A DNA stretch of 64,000 bases from Ceratobasidium sp. AG-K (lineage: Eukaryota > Basidiomycota > Agaricomycetes > Cantharellales > Ceratobasidiaceae). The position numbers and the translations under genes were made by a program. The stretch is from NCBI GenBank assembly GCA_037039685.1, contig JAWNGF010000003.1:3224001-3288000 (forward strand). Reading direction: 5' to 3'. Positions within the stretch are counted from its first letter, which is position 1. Each line of letters opens with the position of its first letter. Positions 19,485 through 30,996 of the stretch are shown one piece after another. Under the pieces are notes generated by a model, which was not told the origin of the DNA, did no database searches, and saw only the letters and a program-made list of their open reading frames with translations.

Positions 19485-22400
19485 TCAGCGCCCAATGTGT
19501 ATGAACGGAGCCCATCGGGCGACCGCTTCCTCTCCCATCTTGGCACGCAAACCCGCCACAGCCTGATGTAACGCCCCCGCTGCCTTTGTAAAGTCCAATT
19601 TTCCATCCTTTAGCAGCTCTGCATATACTCGATCGGCTATCTCTGGTCCGTCTTCATCAGCAATGCTCCACATCGTACCAATCACTCTTGGATATCCCGC
19701 CATAAGCATTCCTGCAGCTAGGTGTACTGCCTCATCTGGCATGCTCTTGTCTCCGGTCGCGGTCTGACAGGCAGAGAGAAACGCGAGACCCTTGTTTTTG
19801 AACGAACGTTTCGTAATGGCGGCTAGCGTAAGGTTGCCGTCATGAAGATGGAAGGCGCTCTGCGTCGGATCATCCGCATCCTGACTGCCGTGGCAAGCCA
19901 TATGTACCCAGCTGAATTGATCCATCGCATCCACGACCTGTTCAACAGTCGCTTCATTTCCCTCAAGCACTAAGTAGTAGTTAGATTTCAGATGCTTTTG
20001 GATGACTGCAAGCTCAGTCGTCGTCCAAGGCAAACTCGTCAAGCCATGCGTATGCTCTTGACCAACAGCAAGGATCCCACAATTCGTGTCCGGATTAGCT
20101 GACTGGCTTGCGAGCAAGGCGCTGACGGTTGGAGTATAGGAAGAGATTACGAGGTCAAATGCGCTTGGTTGTGAGTTGTGATGGGTCGCGGCCCCTAGTA
20201 GCGTGGAGAGGAAGGAACGAGAGTACGCCCGTAGTGCACCAGGTAATATGAGGTCGCTCATCAATCGAAGTTATGTGCTACATATGCGTAATTAGGTTGT
20301 ACGCCAAGTGCCCAACGTACACAGTTATACGCACATTATATCCAAGAAAATCAAGTACCGGCTTGACCACTCCCGTCCAAAGCTCATCTAGAAACTTCTC
20401 GAGTGACCCCCCAAACTGTTTTAAAAGGGGCCGAAGTTTTCGCTCCCTAGAAAGAGACCAAACCTGGTGACGAACTGACAAGGCGTTTCTGGCTGAAAAA
20501 TCTGTCAGGGGCACATGAGAGACCATATCGTTATCAGGTTGAATTATCAAAGCATCGCAGCGGGACTCGTGCAGGTTGGTTATGGCAACAGGGTTATCTT
20601 TGGCAGCGCTCAGTAGACGACTGGCTTTAGGAGAACACAGGAAATCTTCAAGCCCAGGCATCGAGCGGACGTCCTTCAGAAGGAGGTCCCATCGGAGAGC
20701 CAGCTGTATATGCGTACTTGCTTCCTGACCTAAGTCAGGGTTGCCGGTCTCACGAAGTGAAGCTATGGATGATCGAGATCCTGCACGCTCCAGCCGGCGG
20801 CCAACACTCGCGAGTTCTTCCGCAAGTTTCGGGTTGTGGCCGGAGAGGCCCTCAAATGGAGTACGAAGCTGAGCGAGCTGTCCCCATACGATCGAGCGAC
20901 CCGCTTCGAGCCATTCAAGAGCAACGGCATAATCACCGGTAGAAATTGCGTGTGACGCAGCCTCGGGAGCAAGGCCGCTTGCTTCTTTGGCTAGGTCGTA
21001 ACGGCGGCTAATGGTGGTACCAATCCAAACGAGCTGCGGAAGCAGCTCCATAGCCTGCTGATATGCAAGTTGGGGAGAGGACGCAGTATCGAATGTGGAT
21101 AGTCGGGCCCACTGGCGACACGCACAAAATATAACTAATGAAGACCCGGTGGGCGACTGCGCAGCTCTCATGAAGGAGGATACAGCGGACTGCAGCTCGG
21201 AAAGGTTGCCCAGACGCTCGAACCGAGTTTTGTGGAACTCTCCAAGGTTATGGAGGTACCCTGGCTTGCTCGGATGGCCGTCGGGAGTAAGTGAAACTGC
21301 CTTCGATTGGGACTCGATTGCTTTATTCAGGTCAGAAAGTTCACCCAGACACTCGAATCGTGTTTTGTATGAGTTTCCGAGGCTGTTAAGGTGCCCTGGC
21401 TTATCGGGACTTCCATCAGAAGTGAGTGCTGCGGCCTCCGCTTGAAGCTCAATAGCTTTGTTCAGGTCGGAAAGCTCGCCCAGGCGCCGGAATTGAATCT
21501 CGTGTGAAATTCCAAGGTTGACAAGATACGTTGGCATGTCCGGGTGGCTGGAGGGAGTGAGTGAGATTGCCTTCATTTTGCACTCAATTGTGTTGTTCAG
21601 ATCGGAAAGGTCATCTAAAAGTCTGAACCGATTATCATATGAGATCCCGAGGTTATTGAGATATTTCGACTTGTTTGGACGACCATCGGGGGCCAATGAA
21701 ACGGCCGTTGCTAGGAGCTCGATCGCTTTGTTCAGGTCTGAACGCTCGCCCAGATGCTCGAATCGAGCATGATTAGAGCTCCCGAGGTTATTCAGTACTG
21801 CTGCGTTGTCTGGATGGCTGTTAGGAGTGAGTGAGGCGGCAGCTCCATGGAACTCGATTGCTTTGTTCAGGTCAGAGAGCTCACCCAGGCACTCGAATCG
21901 AGTCTTGTATGAGTTTCCGAGATTATTGAGATACCCTGGCTTGTCTGAATGCCCATCAATAGTGAGTGAAGCTGCCTCTCCTTTGCAATCGATCGCGCTG
22001 TTCAAGTCGGAAAGCTCGCCCAGACGCCGAAATCGAGTCTCGTACGAGATTCCAAGGTTGGTGAGATGTCGTGGCTTGTGTGGATGGCCATCGGGAGTGA
22101 GTGAAACCGCCTTCATTTTACACTCAATTGCTTTACTCATGTCAGCAAGCACGCCCAAGTGCCTGAATCGAGCCTCGAATGAGTTTCCAAGACAATTGAG
22201 ATATCCTGGTCTTTCCGGATGGTCATCAGGAGCGAGAGAAACCGCTTCTGTCTGGAACTCGATTGCTTTGTTCAGAGCGTAGAGTTCACCTAGCATCCCG
22301 AATCGCGCCTTGTACGAGACTCCGACGTTATTGAGATACTGCGGCTTGTTCGGGTGGCCGTTGCCAGTGAGTTCGACGGCCTCTGTTCCGTATTTGATTA

Positions 22401-22821
22401 CTCCACTCAGGTCTGAGTCCCGCCCTAGCCTCTGAAATCGTAACATGAGTGCGCACACGAGGTTGCTGAGCATGGATGCCCTATCTATTTGTGGACTGGG
22501 CACTAGTGCGGCAGCTAGCTCCAAATAATCGATTGCTTTGTTGATGTCCTCAATATCTGCTGAATGCATGAATCTCTCATACGCTGAGTCGCCGAGAGCC
22601 TGAAAATCCTGGGCCTGTCTCCGTTCCCCAGATATGGATCTAGCAATCCCCCGCGTACGTGTGTTAGCCATATTCAAGCCTTGCCCTACTCCTATGGATT
22701 TCAAGTCTTTGAAACTTACGAACCTCATTTCTCTCAACCCTGCAATCTTCAGCTTGAGGGTATCAAGCCCCGGGTTGTTGTCTGGGCCCGAGTTCTCTGT
22801 GAAGGAGACTCGAAGCCTCCG
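19485..22821 (-). pseudogene. TPR-CHAT protein gene 1, broken by a 7-bp tandem duplication
   Basis: Two exons are clear: one ending at 20335 and one at 20277-19485, with a 57-bp GT-AG intron. The large exon encodes about ten tandem TPR-like units of 45 residues (pattern YLNNLG-S---RF--LGELSDLNKAIE), then a linker with ALEWLEAGRSIVWGQ. Exon 2 carries the CHAT caspase-like protease domain with the likely His in HMACHGSQ and Cys in LSACQTATG. A tandem duplication GTTGTGA x2 (20168-20181) makes exon 2 exactly 7 bp longer than the 786-bp exon 2 of the gene at 62077 and shifts the frame before the catalytic residues. Upstream the frame is open to an acceptor-like AG at 22822-22823, so a further 5' exon is likely and the start is unresolved. 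A sequencing error is an alternative. Confidence 0.8.
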
Positions 22822-22823
22822 CT

Positions 22824-23720
22824 GAGTAAGTTGTCAAGGGCCTGTTTGGCCTAACTTTTCCTTTCTTCACACGACCAAATTAGCTAGCCCCCGGCGCGGA
22901 ACAGTCACGATTCCTCTCAACTATTTCTTTTAATTACTATTTTGGCGGCGGCACACCCCGCCGCTTTCTCGCTCCTACCTTACTCTCCTGGACCGAATGG
23001 TTCCAAACGATGATAAAATAGGTCTCTCGTACGCTTGGAAAATGAGCACAAGCGTATTTTCATGGCCAGGCTACAAACCAAACGCCTCTATACCTTGCAA
23101 CCTCACCACGAACTTGAGGTGCACTTTGGCAAACAAGATATGAAACATCGTTCAACACTCGACCATCGTTAAAAGAAGTGTCGTGCGCAAAAAATCCCCG
23201 ACAAATGTCCATCTTCCCGAAGGGTGTGACCAAACTGGACCTCGGCGATTGTCGTGGTTCAAGTCCTTGCGCGGTGAGTGTTGAGATGGAGGAATACGCC
23301 TAGCGAGCTAAGTGGCTTCTGAGTATGAAGTAGGCCCCAAGACATTGAACTGATGCAAGTTGGGGGAGAAGAGAGGGTGCGGATTATGGCATCGAAGGTT
23401 GAAATATTTCGCTTGGATGCTGGCAAAACCAGTTTCAGGAAAACCCTCCGTGAATGTCGGTCTGCAAATTTCGATCAAAGAATTCCGATTTAGATTAATT
23501 TGGCGAAAGATCGACGAGTGGAGCTCACTGCCGTTTGACGTCAGAGCCTGACTCTTCCTCGTGGCGTGTCTGGCGTCGAAATGCAAGGGGGCATGCCAGT
23601 ACCATTTGCGTTTTGGCTCCAATATACTAGATTGTTGGCCCAAGGCGTCGCCCTGTCGTGTTAGTTGCCCAGCCAAGTGCTCAGATCTCACGGGCCATTT
23701 TGTCCTCGGGAGGGACCTAA
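22824..23720. other. Intergenic, probable 5' region of TPR-CHAT gene 1
   Basis: No confident gene. A missing first exon of the CHAT gene may lie here. CpG content is normal. Confidence 0.4.
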
Positions 23721-23725
23721 ATTGT

Positions 23726-23995
23726 TGTTGAATATTCAGTCTTATACGTGTATATATGCGTATCACGTGATAGTGTTCCACATGGACTTGCGCTTCGGGG
23801 AAATTTTATCCTCAGTTCTCTACTCTCAAGTAGCACGAGCTGAGGTATAGTCTAGATTTTATCCTTTATATTCTTTTGCTTATATTACCTGTAGTTACAT
23901 CGATTTCCAGGTATATACATGCACAGTTCTCTACTCTCAAGTAGCACGAGCTGAGTTACATCAATTTCCAGCTCGGCACTGCGCATATCACAATA
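23726..23995 (+). repeat. 5' LTR of copia F (270 bp)
   Basis: Starts TGTTGAATATTC and ends ATCACAATA, where the PBS begins. It contains an internal 32-bp direct repeat (23813-23844 and 23924-23955) and a second short repeat ending TTTCCAG (23894-23910 and 23955-23971). The ends are TG...TA rather than TG...CA. Confidence 0.88.
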
Positions 23996-24009
23996 GGTTA
24001 TGAGCCCTG
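23996..24009 (+). promoter_or_regulatory. Primer-binding site of copia F, matches initiator tRNA-Met anticodon arm
   Basis: GGTTATGAGCCCTG directly follows the LTR. Its complement CAGGGCTCATAACC is the anticodon stem-loop of fungal initiator tRNA-Met (anticodon CAT). Drosophila copia and yeast Ty5 are known to prime from the cut 5' half of this tRNA. The ATG inside the PBS (24000-24002) opens the gag frame. Confidence 0.8.
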
Positions 24010-25264
24010 GTAGCATCAAAGAAGAACAAGAGGACCCAGAGAATACTGTAAACATTACTACTACAACAATGGCATTGACCAACGCTTACCTTAGCAAGAA
24101 AACCTATGAGATTCCGCTGCTCAAGGACGATGGATCAAACTACAACTCATGGAAGTTCCGCCAGATGACTGTACTGCGACTGCGGGGACTTCTTAGCATT
24201 GCTACTGGAAAGGAACTCCAACCAGAAGTGCTCACCAAGACCGAGAAGAAGGATTTGGTAAAGCTAGCAGCAAATACCAAAGAAATTGCAGCATGGCAGA
24301 AGCGTGACAAGGATGCATTTGCCCAGATTGTTCTCAATATGGAGGATGGAGCAATTGCTGATGTGATCAAGACGACGACAGCATACGAGGCTTGGACTAG
24401 AGTTGTTGAGCATTGGGAGGGAATAGGCATGCAATCACTGTCCTTCCTATATTGGCAGTTAACAAACACCAAAATCGAGGAAGAGGAAGACATCTCTTCT
24501 GGGTTCAACAACCTCTGTGCAATTGCCTCCAAGATGAAGATGCTTGGCAAGCCTGTTACCGACATAATGCTAGCACAAATCTTCATGAATGCGCTACCCC
24601 CATCCTATGCGGTTGTCAGTTGTCCCGACTTGAGTCAATTAGGTATATAAAGGTTAAGGGGTTCGACTTAGACAAGTCTTAGAACCCAAGGAGTAGTGAT
24701 AGTAAGAGGATTTGATTGAGCAAGTCCTAGTGGAAAGGAGGTCAAGCCTTGTCGTTAACTGGCTTGACCTCTGGGTTTATATACATGAGGGATCAGTGCC
24801 ACGTCATTATCTATCAGTGTGGGAACGCCGAGTACAACCGATGATAAGCAAGATAAGAGATATGACTCGACATTCTGGAAGTTCCGGAAGCATCACCAAT
24901 ATCAAATGAAAAGACAAATACATCACATGATACAAGATAAGCGCCAGAGGACATTTGTACCAAAAAAGGAAAGTGTTCGGAAAAAAAGATATAAAATCAG
25001 AATAAAATGTCTGAGCTTAGTCAGCTCATGACATCAGTACTGTTATCCAGACCTCAAACCATCACAGCCTCATTACCTCCGATACAGTATTCAAAGCGGC
25101 ATTAGCTGAAGAAGAACAGCACAAGAAAGGTGTCAGACTCACAGCAATGTTCTCCCAAGTCTCAAAGCCCAAGCCCAAGAAGACCGGGAACGATCCGAAA
25201 GGGAAGAAGAAGGCAAAAGGCCCCCTATGCAATAACTGTGCAAAGCCTGGACACACAAAGAAGG
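24000..25264 (+). pseudogene. Copia F gag, split by a solo LTR
   Basis: Gag runs from the ATG in the PBS (MSPGSIKEEQ; next Met at 24069, MALTNAYL) to 24620. It resumes after a solo D LTR at 25034 in a continuing frame once the LTR and one TCAGT copy are removed. It shows YEIPLLKDDGSNYNSWKF, the typical copia-Gag N-terminus, and DVIKTTTAYEAWTRV. The start of a zinc knuckle (CNNCAKPGHTKK) is cut at 25264 by a second solo D LTR; the frame resumes at 25684 with KECWARGG, completing CX2CX4HX4C. No stop is seen in these two gag segments themselves. Confidence 0.85.
24621..25033 (-). repeat. Solo LTR of gypsy family D (413 bp)
   Basis: Minus-strand copy of the D LTR, ends TGTC...GACA, flanked by the target duplication TCAGT at 24616-24620 and 25034-25038. 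It is a solo LTR left by recombination, inserted in copia F gag. Confidence 0.95.
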
Positions 25265-25678
25265 TGTCATGAGCTGACTAAGCTCAGACATTTTATTCTG
25301 ATTTTATATCTTTTTTCCGAACACTTTCCTTTTTTGGTACAAATGTCCTCTGGCGCTTAACTTGTGTCATGTGATGTATTTGTCTTTCCATTTGATGTCA
25401 GTGAGGCTTCCGGAACTTCCAGAATGTTGAGTCATATCTCTTATCTCGCTTATCATCAGTTGTACTTGGCTTTCCCACACTGATATGTAATGATATGGCA
25501 TTGATCCCTCATGTATATAAACCCAGAGGTCAAGCCGGTTAACGACAAGGCTTGACCTCCTCTCCATTAGGACTTGCTTAAATCAAATCCTCTTACTATT
25601 GCAACTCCTTGGGTTCTAAGACTTTTCTAAGTCAAACCCCTTAACCTCTTTTATACCTAATTGACCCAAGTCGGGACA
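25265..25678 (+). repeat. Solo LTR of gypsy family D (414 bp)
   Basis: Plus-strand D LTR with the target duplication GAAGG at 25260-25264 and 25679-25683. An independent insertion, only 231 bp from the other solo D LTR and in the opposite orientation. Confidence 0.95.
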
Positions 25679-27768
25679 GAAGGAATGCTGGGCCAGGGGA
25701 GGCAGAGCCAAAGGGACTGGACCACACCAAAAATGATGCAAAGCAAAACCAGCCGAGACAAAGGCAAACCAGTCAAATTCCATGCCAAAGATTGAGTCAG
25801 CCAAACTGGTTTTGGCTAGCCCATCACCCAACAATGCACCCTCACTATATGCGTTGCCTGCTGTGGACAATCAGTCAGCCCGGGACACTTGGCTTGTTGA
25901 TTCAGGAGCCTCAAAGCACATGACACCAAACCGGAACTAGTTCTTGACCTACCAACCACTGGTACCACCTGCCACAGTTTGAGTGGGCAATGGGAATAGG
26001 ATCAAAGCAACCAGAATTGGTCATATCCTTGTCACACTACGCGATCAAAACCAAAGGGAAACCGATGCATTCATTGACGTTGTACTACATGTCCCCAATC
26101 TCCATGCCAGCCTCATGTTGGTCCGTGAGCTTGCCAAGCAAGGAACCTACGTGCTGTTTGGGGCAAACAATGCAACCCTCTTGGCAGATAATGGTTGAGG
26201 AGCCGAGATTGGCTATGCACGCGAGTCAGCTACCAAGCTATACCAGCTAAATGCATGAGTAAAACACGTCGAACCTACCACCCACATTGCTTCTGTCAAT
26301 ACCCAGAGTGTAAACAATCAAAATGACCTTGAAACGGGCAAATTTGTTGCATATACTGCAGGTCACGTTGCCTGAGCTGACCTTCATACATGGCATTGTT
26401 GCCTAGGCCACATAAACTACCAGTATGTCATAGACATGGTCAGAAATGGTGCAGTTCAAGGGATGGACATAGTAGGGAGTCACTTACCACCGCAATCGAA
26501 GTGCAAGTTGTGCCTCAAAGGCAAGCATACATGTGCTCCATTTCCTCCATCGCCAAATCGAGCCTCCGAGGTACTCAAACTACTCCACAGCAAGCTACAT
26601 GGCCCGGTTGCTGTTCATGCAATTGGTAGTCATCGCTATTTTGCTGTTATGATTGACAACAAGTCACAGAAGATGTTTGTGCACTTACTGAAGCACAAGA
26701 GCAACTACCCAGTTCATTTCAAGGACCTAAAAGCATCAGTGGAAAACCTAACGGGCAAGCGGATCAAACATCTACGTACCAATGGTGGAGGCAAATATGG
26801 ATCGAATGCTTTTGAATCCTGGCTCAAATTGCATGGGATCAAGCACCAGAAGACCAAGGCGGACTCATCAGCCAGCAATGGTGTTGCCGAGCGAGCTATT
26901 TGAACGTTAAACAACAGTCAGCAATCAATGCAAGCCGATTCCGACTTACCTAGCAAGTACTGGGGATTTGCCATTGTCCACGCCGCATACATCTGGAATG
27001 TCACACCGAAACACTCACTCAATGGCAAGACCCCAGATGAGGTATTCCTAGGCAAGATTCCCAATGTATCTCGACTCCATATGTTTGGCTGCAAGGCCTG
27101 GGCCCGAGTACCTGACAATGAGTGTACTAAGCTCCAAGCAAGATTGCTCAAGTGCACCTACCTTGGATTTGCACCAAATTGCAAGGCCCACATCCCCATT
27201 CAATGCTCAATTGCTCGCATAATCACCTCACGTGCCCTTGGGCCCTTTCAGCTTCTCCCCCCTCTGCTCTCTTTACCATGCTCGGCTTTGACTTCAGACG
27301 CCTCCTCTGTACGCCTCCCTTGTGGACAAGCGGTTTGACCCTGTGTTCATGTAGCTCATTAAAGATGTATTTAAAAAGAAAAAAATCACCTCACGTGATG
27401 TGGTATTCGACAAAGGAGGCGAGACTTGCCAGCGGGTTATAATTGAAGACCTTGAAAGCGAGCCGCTGCCAGAGCAAGTGGGCGACAAGGATAGTCCTGA
27501 ACCCAAGCCAGAAGCCATCAATTCAGCGCCAGAGGAAGTGCCATCCGAGGAAGAGAGAGATGCTGAGCCAGAGCCGCAGCAAGTGCCATCAGAGGAGTTG
27601 AATGTCAAGCCAGACCCACCAGCCGCACTGGCAGTGCCTCCTAGACGATCCAGGACAGCTACCAGACTGCCCTTATGATACGGCAAAGGAGTGGGTGCCC
27701 AGAATGAGACCGCCACACGAGCTAACAGACCAGCAGAAGAGAGCGCACATCATGTCTCAATAGAGCTT
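25679..27768 (+). pseudogene. Copia F protease and integrase region, many TGA stops
   Basis: Continues the gag-pol frame. WLVDSGASKHMTPN is the retropepsin active site. HTWHCCLGHINY is the integrase finger, normally WHRRLGH, so one Arg has become Cys. The integrase core follows with GGGKYGS, NGVAERAI, then FAIVHAAYIWNVTPKHSLNGKTP and FGCKAW. Stops are TGA at 25734, 25980, 26196, 26256, 26373, 26901 and 27676, and TAG at 25938. Most TGAs fall where Arg is expected (for instance VGNG preceded by Arg, or ERAIRTL). A frame change lies between about 27200 and 27400; after it an acidic Glu/Pro-rich linker leads to the RT. Confidence 0.85.
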
Positions 27769-28181
27769 TGTCATGAGCTGACTAAGCTCAGACATTTTAT
27801 TCTGATTTTATATCTTTTTTTCCGAACACTTTCCTTTTTTGGTACAAATGTCCTCTGGCGCTTATCTTGTATCATGTGATGTATTTGTCTTTTCATTTGA
27901 TATTGGTGATGCTTCCAGAACTTCCAGAATGTCGAGTCATATCTCTTATCTTGCTTATCATCGGTTGTACTCGGCGTTCCCACACTGATAGATAATGACG
28001 TGGCACTGATCCCTCATGTATATAAACCCAGAGGTCAAGCCGGTTAACGACAAGGCTTGACCTCCTCTCCACTAGGACTTGCTCAATCAAATCCTCTTAC
28101 CTATCACTACTCCTTGGGTTCTAGACTTGTCTCAGTCGAACCCCTTAACCTTTATATACCTAATTGACTCAAGTCGGGACA
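27769..28181 (+). repeat. 5' LTR of D (413 bp)
   Basis: TATATAAA at 28019-28026 and the inferred transcript start AAGGCTTGACCT at 28052-28063, the segment complementary to the PBS. Confidence 0.95.
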
Positions 28182-28183
28182 TT

Positions 28184-28195
28184 AGGTCAAGCCTT
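28184..28195 (+). promoter_or_regulatory. Self-complementary primer-binding site of D
   Basis: AGGTCAAGCCTT, two bases after the LTR, is the exact complement of AAGGCTTGACCT at 28052-28063, 33 nt downstream of the TATA box. It differs in sequence from the A, C and H sites but keeps full pairing. Confidence 0.85.
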
Positions 28196-28927
28196 TTAAA
28201 AAGCATCAGCCTTAAAAAGCTCCTGCTTTTCCACCAAGTAGATAGAACGTACACGGGAAAACGGGCATAGTACAACGGATGAAGAGCTATACTTGATATA
28301 GACCAGTAGTCCCACGTCGCTATACGCTGTCAGTGAACCCAATTGTTATCCTCTTTCGGGTCATAGCGGCTTTAGTCAGCTAAATACACCCTTACTCTGT
28401 TATACACTGTTGCTATCACGCCCGCCCAAGGCTGTTGATAACTGATAAGATCAGATAAGGAGTATATGAAGCAAAAGCTTAGCGTCTAGCACCCTTCACA
28501 TCCAAATCAACATCTCAAGGAAGCCAGATCCTCTCAAGCAAAAACTGGAAAGTGGTCGGAGCACCACCCAAGTTAACACTCTCATCCATCAAGAACCACA
28601 TCAACTTGTCGTTTCCATCAGTACGCACTAAAAAGGAACTAATTAGTAACTAACTAATTAACCTTAAAAGTGTTCCCCGCATTTTTTAGCCTCTGCGAAG
28701 CAGTCTTTAGACTAAAAGATTTCGTACTTGATCTAGACACCAAAGTCGACGAATTAAACAGTCAAATTGAAGTACTAGAAGAAGATCAAGTCAAACAAGC
28801 AGAGGATTTAAGGGTCGAACGTACCAGAAACAACAAAAATCACAATCAACTTGAAGCCGATTATCAATCTCTTCATTCAAGGCTCGAGTTCATCGAAATT
28901 AACCTTGACAACACAAACAAGCAACAA

Positions 28928-29404
28928 TGTCGTAAGCTTCTTCTTGATGGCTATGAGACAAGCCGCAATGGAGAGTGGACGGCACTAAGACCTAAGTGAC
29001 CTCTTGAACTGCAACACACTTAAGCGTCTGTAGGCTCTTGAGGGTAGGGGTGGTTCTAAGTGTCACTCAAAGGAGGTGTTTTGACAAGACAAAACAAGCT
29101 GGGGTTACCAGACTTGTTGGTCCTCTATAAATATTCAGAAAGTGGCCGAGTCATACAAGGTGCAGCCACATGAGTCATACATAACAGCCAGTCAGGAGTG
29201 TCCATGTGAGTCATGCTGTATGAACAGACATGACTCGTACAAAGCACAGCCGCGTCACACAGTGTAACACATAACCACAAGAAGGTGGCAACGCGGCAGG
29301 AAAGACAAGAGGAAGGGAACAAACACAAACACAAACACAAGCACAAGCACACGAGGGAGGATGAGACGTAGACGAGTCCGATGGCGGGAGCATGGCTCAC
29401 GACA
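28928..29404 (-). repeat. 3' LTR of A3 (477 bp)
   Basis: Minus-strand LTR with a short (CAAACA/CAAGCA) array at 29322-29350 that A2 lacks; this accounts for the extra length compared with A2. The polypurine tract lies at 29405-29416. Confidence 0.95.
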
Positions 29405-29449
29405 TTACTCCCCCCTTAAGGTCCTTGAGGGGAACCCGAAAGGGCCGAT

Positions 29450-30216
29450 CTACTGCACCCAGCAGTCCTTGTCAACCTTTTCAACCAGGGAGTCGAGCTC
29501 GTCCTCCTTCTCCTCCGTGAGGTCGATGGGGTTGAACACAGTATTACCTGGTTCATCACAGTGTTCCTCCCACTTCTCCCAGGTCTTCTTGTCCGTCCAG
29601 TCCGCCTTGGAACAGTCCATTACTCTCTCCTGCTCCTCCACATGGTCCTTGTCCCATTGTCGTACGTCCGGCTCGACCTCCTTCCACTCTGACAAGTCCG
29701 CATCCTTCTCCTGCCACCAGAATGGCTTCCATTTGAACTTCTCCCTCTGGTAGTGTCCCTGCTCCATCCTCCAGTCCGCCAAGTCCGCTTCAAAGTTCTT
29801 GTCCCATGCGTCGTTCCATCAAGGCCTCAGAGTGGGAGGGCGGCCTTCGTATCCTGGAACCCATTCGCCGCTGTAGGCTCCTTCTTGTCCCCATTCGACC
29901 ACCCCAAGCTTGTGCATGGATAGCAACACGACTTCGGACACTTGGAAGGCTGCGCATCCTCGGCATACGTAGATGTCTTTTCGCTGGAGCTGCATGCGTG
30001 TTGGCCATTTTTTGCCAACCCACTCAAACTCTCCCAGGTCGGAGTGCAGGATGTCGTTGGAGGCACAGAATTGGAGCCGCCCTGGACTCTCTGCTGGGAC
30101 CTTTTGAAGACGTAGAGGGCTGCTCCCAAGTCAAGGATGCGGGCCGTGTGGAAGCCTGGCCCGTCGAGAACGCGAACAAGGTTGCTGGCAATGGTGGCAT
30201 GGGTGACAGCGGGCAT
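29450..30216 (-). pseudogene. A3 ORF3, frameshifted and with one TGA
   Basis: Starts MPAVTHAT at 30216. After KRSQQ the homologous sequence moves to another frame (an extra AG dinucleotide near 30090). That frame then reads FEWVGKKW, DIYVCRGCAAFQVSEVVLLS and YSGEWVPGYEG. A TGA near 29818 replaces the Arg of A2 LRPRW. The rest (DLADWRMEQGHYQREKF, ending DKDCWVQ) is open to 29450. The CRGC motif is preserved. Confidence 0.75.
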
Positions 30217-30497
30217 AGTGTGCAAAGGAGATTTAGGGCTTTGAGTGTGTAGAGCGAGTTGGAAAGTGAGCAAGTTTTGCAAGTTGTGTTGTCATCCCGT
30301 TCCGCCCTTCCTTTAATACTTGTCGTTTTGTAGTTTGACGGTGTTGGGGCGTTTGGGAAATCCTTCAAGAACTTCCTCATTATTACCTTGAGGTGCCCGA
30401 AATCCTCTGCCCTTTGTTCTGTGTCTTCTTTTTCATCATAACCCTTCCATCCAACCCTGTAGAACAACCCGTCCTTTGTTTCCTTCCAGTCCACGAT
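30024..30497 (-). pseudogene. A3 pol, C-terminal chromodomain part after the H insertion
   Basis: Continues the A3 pol frame from the H insertion site: VDWKETKDGLFYRVGWKGY, then DTEQRAEDFGHL, then a linker; the frame stops at 30024, overlapping ORF3 by about 190 bp. H cut pol within the first strand of the chromodomain. Confidence 0.85.
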
Positions 30498-30994
30498 TGT
30501 CGTGACCCGTCCCTCCCTCTGTCTCTGTTTGCGGACTCGGGGCTTGCTCTGGCGCCTTAAGCGCCCCTTTTCTCCTCTCCGCCCTCTCCCTTGTTTAGTA
30601 AGGTGTATGGATGATGTGTTACCATGAGTCATATGACTCATGCTGTTTTCTATTGGCTGGCCTGCGCAGCCCCTTTATGACTCGGACTTTGACTCAGGCT
30701 TGTGACTCATGTATATACTATGACTCACTTGCTTTCTGAGTATATATACTGGCTTGCAAGCATGGTTATCCCCAGCTTGCTTTGCCTCGTCAACTCTCCC
30801 TGCAGTGTGATCAGAGGCACTTGGCTACTTAGCCCTTAGCACAGCCACTTGGACTTAGGAGCTAGTGACTTGTACTGACAAGACTAGCGTTCGTCCACCT
30901 TAGTGATAGAGTCTTAGAAGACTTATCACACATTTGTTCCACATCTCAAAGGCCATTAGTGGTCGCCAACCATAGGCATTAGCAGGTTGCAACA
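30498..30994 (+). repeat. 5' LTR of H (497 bp)
   Basis: TGTCGTGACCC...TTGCAACA. TATATATA at 30741-30748 and the inferred transcript start AGCTTGCTTTGC at 30774-30785. Many TGACTCAT-like direct repeats occur in U3 (about 30628-30725), candidate activator sites. Confidence 0.95.
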
Positions 30995-30996
30995 TT

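Noticed and set aside
23236..23275. tRNA-like B-box GGTTCAAGTCC
   Set aside because: No acceptor or anticodon stem can be formed and the T-stem does not pair well.
24621..25678. Two opposite D LTRs as the ends of one inverted element
   Set aside because: Each has its own 5-bp duplication, and the DNA between them is in-frame copia gag, so they are separate solo LTRs.
29322..29350. CAAACA/CAAGCA array as a CRISPR-like or satellite repeat
   Set aside because: A short microsatellite inside the A3 LTR, present in both LTR copies; no spacers.
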